The notes beneath the pieces were generated by a model. That model was given only the letters and a program-made list of their open reading frames with translations, made no database searches and had not been told where the DNA came from. Below, piece after piece: positions 7,037 through 12,440 of a stretch of 12,440 nt of DNA. This stretch comes from Actinomycetota bacterium (GTDB taxonomy: Bacteria > Actinomycetota > Acidimicrobiia > Acidimicrobiales > Aldehydirespiratoraceae): positions 1 through 12,440 of the forward strand of contig JAAXHB010000221.1 in assembly GCA_012271125.1 (NCBI GenBank), read 5' to 3'. The number at the start of each line of letters is the position of its first letter. Within the stretch, counting starts at the first letter, position 1. The position numbers and the translations under genes are program-made.

Positions 7037-7916
7037 TTGCTACCCGCATACGCCAGTCCTCAAGCACATCTGCCAAGGTTGTCTCAAAGGGAATTTCTGG
7101 CGTCCAGCCTGTGACTTCGTGGATGAGCGAAGGATCGCCACGCACTTCACTCACGTCTACAGGTCGACGCAGCTGATCATCCACAACAAGCTCCATTTCG
7201 TGACGTGCTAAGCCCAACAAAGTGTCTGCAACGTCCCTAACGCTACGGCTTATGCCCGTACACACGTTGTAGACGGCGCCACTTTCGCCGTGCTCAACTA
7301 TGAGTCGATAGGCGCAAACAACATCACGCACATCGGCGAAATCACGCTTTGCTTCAAGATTGCCGACCCGCACCTGGGTCTCACCGCTTAGTTCGTTTTG
7401 GGCGATTTGCTTTGCCAATGCTGACGCTACAAATCGTTCGCTCTGCCCTGGGCCAATGTGATTGAACGCCCTCGCACACACCACCTCCAACCCACCACCT
7501 GCCGCCGCAGCTCGTTCTGCTTCTGCTTTGCTTTCCCCGTATGGGTTAACGGGATGCATAGGCGCTGATTCATTAACAGGCAAATCACTTGATGCCAGGG
7601 TTCCGTAGACATCAGCACTTGAGATGATCAACATTCGCTTAGCACCGCAACTCGTGGCAGCTGCCAGCACATTGATCGTGCCGTCAACATTGACTCGCAT
7701 GGTGCCTTTCGGGTCATTCCAACTAGCGGCAACATCAGATTGCGCCGCAAGGTGATAAATCACATCCGGCTTGTGCTCGTTGAAGGCCTCCTCGAGCTGT
7801 TTTAGTTCTAAAACGTCGGTGGCATCTTCAATAACTGGAACATCACCGCTAGCTCGCAGATGCGCTACGAGGTGTCGCCCCACAAAACCAGACGCACCCG
7901 TCACCAGTAATGACAT
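7029..7916 (-). CDS. rmd: GDP-4-dehydro-6-deoxy-D-mannose reductase, NAD(P)-dependent epimerase/dehydratase family
   Basis: This enzyme probably reduces the Gmd product to GDP-D-rhamnose. It shows the cofactor motif GASGFVGRH (7-15), YHLAAQSDV (54-62), SSADVYG (99-105), NPYGESK (124-130, with the Tyr126/Lys130 pair), RAFNHIGPGQ (149-158), VGNLEAKRDFADVRDVV (184-200) and YNVCTG (about 217-222). The FNHIGPGQ and GNLxAxRDFxDVRD blocks and the length of 295 are typical of Rmd; GDP-L-fucose synthase (Fcl) lacks them. Another 4-keto reductase of the same family cannot be fully excluded. It is the first gene of the minus-strand operon. AAGG (7924-7921, minus strand) is a plausible Shine-Dalgarno sequence 4 nt before the ATG at 7916. 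Its promoter should lie in the divergent spacer 7917-8097. Confidence 0.87.
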   Translation of the reverse strand: MSLLVTGASGFVGRHLVAHLRASGDVPVIEDATDVLELKQLEEAFNEHKPDVIYHLAAQSDVAASWNDPKGTMRVNVDGTINVLAAATSCGAKRMLIISSADVYGTLASSDLPVNESAPMHPVNPYGESKAEAERAAAAGGGLEVVCARAFNHIGPGQSERFVASALAKQIAQNELSGETQVRVGNLEAKRDFADVRDVVCAYRLIVEHGESGAVYNVCTGISRSVRDVADTLLGLARHEMELVVDDQLRRPVDVSEVRGDPSLIHEVTGWTPEIPFETTLADVLEDWRMRVANA

Positions 7917-8006
7917 ACAACCTTGACGCTAGAGCCGTGCCCTACCATCAAGAACTTGCCAAGCATCTGCAAACCTCATGGTAAGTGAAGTCGCGTGACA
8001 CACTTC

Positions 8007-8027
8007 AGGTTGTGATTTCGGCAACCT
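8007..8027. promoter_or_regulatory. Inverted repeat in divergent promoter region, candidate operator
   Basis: AGGTTG (8007-8012) and CAACCT (8022-8027) form a perfect 6-bp inverted repeat around a 9-nt centre, followed by TTT. It overlaps the only -35-like hexamer seen for the glycosyltransferase gene. It could be an operator for a dimeric regulator or a weak hairpin; the evidence is positional only. Confidence 0.35.
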
Positions 8028-8040
8028 TTTCACTATTTCA

Positions 8041-8058
8041 CCTATACCGCCTATGCCG
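8041..8058 (+). repeat. Tandem 9-bp direct repeat in divergent promoter region
   Basis: CCTATACCG (8041-8049) is followed directly by CCTATGCCG (8050-8058), one mismatch apart. It lies 39 nt upstream of the glycosyltransferase start and may be a regulator half-site pair or a small replication slippage product. Confidence 0.45.
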
Positions 8059-8097
8059 AACCCAAAAGTTCACCGATAGGGCTCAGAACTAGCAGCC

Positions 8098-11000
8098 ATG
8101 GAACTAGCCACTACCGACCAGCACTCCATAGTGTCAGCTTCGGAACAACTCCCGAGCGTGTTGGTGATTGTCGTAACTCACGCACCTGGGGCATGGTTTG
8201 ACACAACCTTGGAGTCTTTGGCAGAGCTCAAATACCCCAACCTCAAGTACCTGTTCATTGACACAGCCGGCGATGCCACCGACCGAATCAAAGAGACCAT
8301 TCCCAAAGCTGTCGTAATCCACGCCCCTCATGCCAAAGGTTTTGCCGACGGTGTCAACACAATCTTCAACCCAACAGCTCTCATAAAGCAAAACTTCAAC
8401 CCAGAGTTGCTTGTCACCGATTTTTTGCTTATTTGCCACGACGACATAGCACCTGAACCTGAAGCCCTGGAAACACTTGTCAAAGAAACGCTGGCAAGCG
8501 GAGCGGCGGTAGCTGGACCCAAGCTGCTTGACTGGGATCAACCAGAGGTCATTCAACATGTCGGCTTAGAAGTAGACCGATTTGGCGTGCCAGCCGACCT
8601 ATCAGGCGTGGGTGAACTCGACCAGGAGCAATACAACCGAACAGAACAAGTTTTCGCGGTTCATACCGCGGCAATGTTGGTGCGCACAGACTTATTCAAA
8701 CGCCTCGGTGGTTTTGATCCCAAACTCCCTGAAGTCGGCGAAGACGTGGACTTTTGCTGGCGTGCTCAAACGACCGGTGCCAAAGTTGCGCTAGTCGGCG
8801 AAGCCGTAGTCCACCATCGCGAGCAACGCGAACTGCGTTCCTCTGCTAACAAGCGGCACGCTCAACAATCCCAACTTCATCCCCACCATAAAGACATCAC
8901 CTACTCCAGCCTGCGAACGATGCTTGTCAACCACGGGCCGATTTCGCTGGCATGTTTCGTTCCGCTTGCAGGGCTTATGTCGCTAATCGAAATCCTGGTG
9001 TGTCTCTTGGCAATGCGCCTAGGACGAATCCGTTCAGTAATAAGCGGATGGTTTTGGAATCTCGTCCGAATCAACTCAGCGCTGAAGCAACGCACGATCA
9101 TCCGACACAATCGAGCAAGGCGAGCTGCCGATGTGAGCGCTCAACAATACTTTGGCAGTTTCCGAGCCTTAAATCTGGTTAGACGAGGCCTCGGTGGCTC
9201 TGAAACGTCTGGCGCATCAATCACAAACTCAAAACTTGTTGGGTCACTAGGAGACACCGTCGCACGAGGACAGTGGTTTGCCTGGATTGTCGCAGCCGTG
9301 TTTGTGGTGTTTGGTTCAAGAGCCCTAATCGGTTCCGGCGTCCCTCAAATCGGGGACTTTGCCAGCTTCGGAACCAGTGCCAACAATCTCATTGGCGACT
9401 GGTGGAGCGGTTGGAGCGACCGAGACACCGGCGTACCAACATCCAACCTTGGCGGCCTGCTATGGCTTGGACTCGCTGGCATCGCCTTGGAACGCGTCGG
9501 CTCAAGCCTTGAGTTCTTGCGCACCGCAGCGGTACTGATTCCAATATGTCTTGGTATTGCCGGCGCATACCGCATGCTTGCCCCCACTGGTTCACAGCGT
9601 GCCCAAGGCACCGCAATGTTTGCCTACATGTTCATCCCGCTGGCATGGGCGGCAACTGCTAGTGGCTCGATGCCAGGGCTAATCGCCTACGCCTTAGCAC
9701 CATGGCTTGTTTCGGTATGCCTAGCTGCGGTAAGACTCGCGCCTTTTGGTGCCCAATTAGGCGACACAGGCCGTGAGCGCAGCACTTCGTCACAAGGCGC
9801 TCTCAAGCTCGGTGTCATCGTTGGTATAGCCAGCTTGTTTGCTCCAAGCGCAGCAATTCTTGCGACTGGTTTAGTTATTGCAGGCATTGCCGTCGGCAGT
9901 CTTTTAGTGGCACAAGCCCGAGCGTGTCGACACCTTCTGGCAATGGTCGCGCTTGCGGCACCCGTTGTCGCTGTTTTGATATTGCCAATGCTGCTTGACC
10001 TTTTAGCAGCTGGGTTTAACTGGGCATGGCTCAGCGACGGCTACTCCGGCTCGGCACGTTTCTTTTCTTTAGCTGAGCTGTTGCGATTTGCCGTTGGTCC
10101 TAGTGATGCCGGTGCCTATGTATGGCTCATATTTGCGCCGATGATCTTGCCGCTAGTGATCGCCCGAGGTTGGCGTTTGGACGTCTCAGTTCAGCTCTGG
10201 TCTGTTGCGCTGGTGTCGTGGCTTGTGGCCATGCTCACCCAATCATCGCTCTTGGCATCCATCCTGAACTTTGGACTTGGCGATGTTTCAGTGCTGTTGG
10301 CACCGGCAGCAGCGGGAGCAGCCGGACTCATAGGAATGGCGGCTCTCACCATTGACCAAGACGTTCGCTTTCGGCTTCTTGGCTGGCGTCACGCGGTGCT
10401 ACCGGTAATTGCCATTGCCGTGCTCGCTGTGACAATCGGTGGCTTTGCTCACATCAACGACGGACGTTGGGGACTTGCACGAGCATCACATTTTGACCAG
10501 CTTGAACTTGAACTGCCAGTACTTTCAGGCGCTTATCGAGTGCTGTGGATTGGTTCACCGCAGCATTTGCCGGTTCAAGGTCGCCAACTAGACGACACCC
10601 TTGCCTGGGCGACTACCGAAGGCAACTCCGTCGACATCACCGACTGGTTCGCCACATTTGATGACGGCGAATCGCCGCAAATCCAATCCTTGCTAGAAGA
10701 CATATCTGCTGGCAACTCCAACCGAGTTGGTCGAGATTTAGCGGAGCTTGGTGTGCGTTATGTAGTTGTGCTGCGACGACTGACCCCGTCACCCTTTAGC
10801 AGCCAAGAGCATCCCATACCCGCCGACTTAACCGACGGATTACGTCGCCAACTCGACCTTGCGCACCAAACGGGGACTAACAGCGCCATCGATGTGTATG
10901 TCAACACTTCCTGGGTGCCTATGCGGGCCTACTACCCAGCCGGAACGCTTCCAACCAACAAATCCACATCCCCAGAATCTGCATCTCTTGTAAACGGCGC

Positions 11001-11295
11001 AGCGATTTTTTCAGCAAACGGCCCGCCATGGAGTGCTGAAGTGCCGGCAAGCTCTGACTTGCTTGTCCTAAACACCGCTCGCAAAGGTTGGAAACTCTCG
11101 GTTGACGACCAAGAGGTCGGCTCACAAGAAAGCCTTGGCTGGGCACGGGCATACACAGTCAACAACGCCGGCACCGCCACCTTGGATTATGACCCACCAG
11201 CTTGGCGCAGATTCGCTCAGATCGTCAGTGCCTTGGCACCGCTTGTCCTGGCCGCGGTCTGGCTGCGACGCCGGCTAGACACGGCCATCAAATAG
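8098..11295 (+). CDS. Family 2 glycosyltransferase fused to a polytopic membrane module with YfhO-like C-terminus
   Basis: This 1065-residue integral membrane protein probably transfers a sugar from a nucleotide donor during surface glycopolymer assembly; donor and acceptor are unknown. The N-terminal GT-A domain (about 20-275) begins with SVLVIVVTHAPGAW, has HDDI (114-117, metal/nucleotide site), GGFDP (204-208) and EDVDFCW (215-221), and most resembles the rhamnosyl-/galactofuranosyltransferase branch of GT2. Hydrophobic segments lie near 283-306, 393-412, 451-467, 473-493, 505-521, 526-547, 570-602, 613-634, 673-691, 698-716, 729-751 and 766-785, with a last one at 1040-1058. A soluble, probably extracytoplasmic domain fills 787-1039 and contains ARKGWKLSVDDQEV (994-1007), reminiscent of the C-terminal part of YfhO/GT-C membrane proteins. 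The ATG at 8098 is the first start after an in-frame TAG (8077-8079). The downstream DUF5719-like gene starts 4 nt after its stop, so they are likely co-translated. Confidence 0.88.
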   Translation: MELATTDQHSIVSASEQLPSVLVIVVTHAPGAWFDTTLESLAELKYPNLKYLFIDTAGDATDRIKETIPKAVVIHAPHAKGFADGVNTIFNPTALIKQNFNPELLVTDFLLICHDDIAPEPEALETLVKETLASGAAVAGPKLLDWDQPEVIQHVGLEVDRFGVPADLSGVGELDQEQYNRTEQVFAVHTAAMLVRTDLFKRLGGFDPKLPEVGEDVDFCWRAQTTGAKVALVGEAVVHHREQRELRSSANKRHAQQSQLHPHHKDITYSSLRTMLVNHGPISLACFVPLAGLMSLIEILVCLLAMRLGRIRSVISGWFWNLVRINSALKQRTIIRHNRARRAADVSAQQYFGSFRALNLVRRGLGGSETSGASITNSKLVGSLGDTVARGQWFAWIVAAVFVVFGSRALIGSGVPQIGDFASFGTSANNLIGDWWSGWSDRDTGVPTSNLGGLLWLGLAGIALERVGSSLEFLRTAAVLIPICLGIAGAYRMLAPTGSQRAQGTAMFAYMFIPLAWAATASGSMPGLIAYALAPWLVSVCLAAVRLAPFGAQLGDTGRERSTSSQGALKLGVIVGIASLFAPSAAILATGLVIAGIAVGSLLVAQARACRHLLAMVALAAPVVAVLILPMLLDLLAAGFNWAWLSDGYSGSARFFSLAELLRFAVGPSDAGAYVWLIFAPMILPLVIARGWRLDVSVQLWSVALVSWLVAMLTQSSLLASILNFGLGDVSVLLAPAAAGAAGLIGMAALTIDQDVRFRLLGWRHAVLPVIAIAVLAVTIGGFAHINDGRWGLARASHFDQLELELPVLSGAYRVLWIGSPQHLPVQGRQLDDTLAWATTEGNSVDITDWFATFDDGESPQIQSLLEDISAGNSNRVGRDLAELGVRYVVVLRRLTPSPFSSQEHPIPADLTDGLRRQLDLAHQTGTNSAIDVYVNTSWVPMRAYYPAGTLPTNKSTSPESASLVNGAAIFSANGPPWSAEVPASSDLLVLNTARKGWKLSVDDQEVGSQESLGWARAYTVNNAGTATLDYDPPAWRRFAQIVSALAPLVLAAVWLRRRLDTAIK

Positions 11296-11319
11296 AACTA
11301 TGACAAATAGAACCATGAC
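11290..11319 (+). repeat. 15-bp tandem duplication spanning the stop/start junction
   Basis: AAATAGAACTATGAC (11290-11304) is followed immediately by AAATAGAACCATGAC (11305-11319), with one mismatch. Each copy contains a TAG in the glycosyltransferase frame and an ATG in the downstream frame. As 15 is a multiple of three, both reading frames are kept: the duplication gives two in-phase TAG stops and two in-phase ATG starts (11300 and 11315). Confidence 0.9.
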
Positions 11320-12440
11320 CCGTGCTCTAGCTGCTGTCGCCATTCTCATGAGCCTGATTGCTGCGCTGTTATTGGACCTGCTTGCCAATCCTGATGCTCA
11401 TACCCAAACACCCCTCAAAACGCCCGTCAGCCTGATCACAAGCTCAAACAACACTTGGTTTTGTCCCGGAGGAAGCGCTTCTGATGGGTCAGTGCCGGTG
11501 ACCATTGACATCATCAACGCCGGTATCACCTCAGCTACAGCCAACATTACCGCTACCCCCGACCCCACAACCTTGCTCGCGCTCCCAACCGGCACCAACT
11601 TGACAACCAGATTAGAAATCCCAGCTCAAGGCCATATCTCATACACACCTACTGAGCTTGTCGACGCCGACTGGATCGGCGCAATTATCGAAACCCCTGC
11701 AGACGTCGTCGTTGAACAAGCCATCGCCGACAGCCGTGGCGGGGTTGGACGCTCAACGTGTCTTACTCAAACTTCTAACCGCTGGCTTGTCCCTCACGGC
11801 GCTACCCGCGCCCCAACCGAGGGCGAGCACATGATCTTGATGATCCAAAACCCTTTCTCAGATAACGCCGTGGTTGACATTGACCTAACCGCTGACGTAG
11901 GTAGCGACGAAGTCGAAGGCGTCGTTGTGCCTGCCCGAAGCAGCACTGCCATCGACATCACCAACGAAGTAACGGTTGCTAGCACCGTGATGGCAGACAT
12001 CACCGCCCGCTCCGGCGAGGTCACAGTCGCCGCAATTCAAATTCTCGATGGACCATTCGCCGGTCACGGAAGTTGGCTCAACAGCGGTTCACCGGTGTTG
12101 GCGGCGCAATGGCTGCTGCCGATTGCTCGGATAGGGGACTCACGACGTGACCTGATAGCTGTTGCTAACCCATCGTCTGACCACACTGCCGAGGTCGACC
12201 TTGAAATCATCGCACCTGGTGCCTCGGTTCAGCCAATTGAGTTAACCGTTTTGCCAGGTCGCTCAACCTTGATTGACCTGAGCACGCAGGCTCGCCTAGC
12301 TGAGCTTGATTCTTTTAGCGTGCTTGCCCGCTCGCTTCAAGGTCACGAAGTGGCGGTTTCTGCTTATTCGGTAACAGATTTCACCGCGAATCAAGGCAAC
12401 AACAACATAGCTAGCGATGCCGCTGACGACGACACTGCAA
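11300..12440 (+). CDS. DUF5719-like exported protein with three 109-residue repeats, 3' truncated
   Basis: The frame stays open from the ATG at 11300 to the window end (380 codons), so the C-terminus is missing. An N-terminal hydrophobic segment (about 8-29, ALAAVAILMSLIAALLLDLL) is a signal peptide or anchor, putting the rest outside the membrane. Next comes NTWFCPGGS (51-59), which resembles the start of actinobacterial DUF5719 proteins, usually found beside this type of glycosyltransferase and the F420 genes (from memory, not searched). Three tandem units follow at exactly 109-residue spacing, starting at Trp53 (WFCP), Trp162 (WLVP) and Trp271 (WLLP). Units two and three each have an Asn-Pro-Phe/Ser-Ser-Asp turn, Ala-x-Val-Asp, then a Pro-x-Arg-Ser block. 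Cys55 and Cys154 could form a disulfide. A beta-sandwich fold is inferred. The start may instead be ATG 11315, created or copied by the 15-bp duplication; no Shine-Dalgarno is visible, so reinitiation from the upstream stop is likely. Function unknown, presumably envelope assembly with the glycosyltransferase. Confidence 0.82.
   Translation, partial: MTNRTMTRALAAVAILMSLIAALLLDLLANPDAHTQTPLKTPVSLITSSNNTWFCPGGSASDGSVPVTIDIINAGITSATANITATPDPTTLLALPTGTNLTTRLEIPAQGHISYTPTELVDADWIGAIIETPADVVVEQAIADSRGGVGRSTCLTQTSNRWLVPHGATRAPTEGEHMILMIQNPFSDNAVVDIDLTADVGSDEVEGVVVPARSSTAIDITNEVTVASTVMADITARSGEVTVAAIQILDGPFAGHGSWLNSGSPVLAAQWLLPIARIGDSRRDLIAVANPSSDHTAEVDLEIIAPGASVQPIELTVLPGRSTLIDLSTQARLAELDSFSVLARSLQGHEVAVSAYSVTDFTANQGNNNIASDAADDDTA

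Larger units (their letters stand above)
7917..8097. promoter_or_regulatory. Divergent intergenic region between rmd and the glycosyltransferase
   Basis: These 181 nt must hold the promoters for both the minus-strand rmd-gmd-cofD-cofE operon and the plus-strand glycosyltransferase/DUF5719 pair. A weak plus-strand -35-like TTGTGA (8010-8015) lies 18 nt before TATTTC (8034-8039), a poor -10. No strong consensus was found on either strand. The spacer also contains an inverted repeat (8007-8027), a tandem 9-bp repeat (8041-8058) and three TTCAC-starting elements (8029, 8037, 8069). No Shine-Dalgarno is seen close to the ATG at 8098. Confidence 0.55.

Noticed and set aside
7029..7916. GDP-L-fucose synthase (Fcl) as an alternative identity for the reductase
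   Set aside because: The FNHIGPGQ and GNLxAxRDFxDVRD blocks and the length of 295 fit Rmd better than Fcl.
7955..7963. CTTGCCAAG, also present at 1342-1350, as a shared regulatory site
   Set aside because: Only two copies of a 9-mer in 12 kb, in unrelated settings, are best explained by chance.
8134..8559. A 141-codon minus-strand frame opposite the glycosyltransferase start
   Set aside because: It lies wholly within the GT2 catalytic domain on the other strand and has no recognisable domain.
1..12440. A mobile element, prophage, CRISPR array or defence system
   Set aside because: No transposase, integrase, phage or nuclease motif, no long terminal repeats and no regular spacer-repeat array were seen; the content is housekeeping and envelope metabolism.

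Overview
The window most likely comes from an actinobacterium, probably an Acidimicrobiia-like lineage of moderate GC content. This is an inference from gene content: coenzyme F420 genes (cofD, cofE) sit beside GDP-mannose genes, a giant membrane-bound family 2 glycosyltransferase and a DUF5719-like protein. A similar neighbourhood (fbiA/fbiB, GDP-mannose pyrophosphorylase, cell-wall glycosyltransferase) is known around mycobacterial Rv3261-Rv3265. No rRNA, tRNA, CRISPR array or mobile element was found.

Layout. Positions 1-1296 (+) hold the 3' part of an RCC1-like repeat protein with paired cysteines. Next come an unrecognised single-pass, histidine-rich membrane protein (1382-2110, +), a C-rich spacer with a predicted G-quadruplex on the minus strand (2111-2314), a probable mannose-1-phosphate guanylyltransferase (2315-3403, +) and UDP-glucose 4-epimerase galE (3468-4439, +). 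galE converges on a four-gene minus-strand operon with no spacer; the two stop codons share a CTAG. The operon, read right to left, is GDP-6-deoxy-mannose reductase rmd (7916-7029), GDP-mannose 4,6-dehydratase gmd (7036-6074), cofD (6066-5143) and cofE (5146-4436), joined by overlaps of 8 and 4 nt and a 7-nt gap. A 181-nt divergent spacer with several short repeats separates it from a 1065-residue glycosyltransferase (8098-11295, +) and a DUF5719-like exported protein cut by the window end (11300-12440, +).

How the genes fit together. The probable GDP-mannose pyrophosphorylase, Gmd and Rmd would give mannose-1-phosphate -> GDP-mannose -> GDP-4-keto-6-deoxymannose -> GDP-D-rhamnose. GalE would supply UDP-galactose. 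The large glycosyltransferase and the DUF5719-like protein are plausible users of such donors in making a surface glycopolymer. CofD and CofE, which make F420, share a transcription unit with the sugar genes, although no metabolic link is visible.

The most notable local observations are: an exact 109-residue periodicity in the DUF5719-like protein (W53, W162, W271); a 15-bp tandem duplication that doubles the stop/start junction before it; a glycosyltransferase joining a GT-A domain to a GT-C/YfhO-like membrane module; a single-domain CofE without the reductase half of mycobacterial FbiB; and an AT-rich, degenerate blade in the RCC1-like protein.
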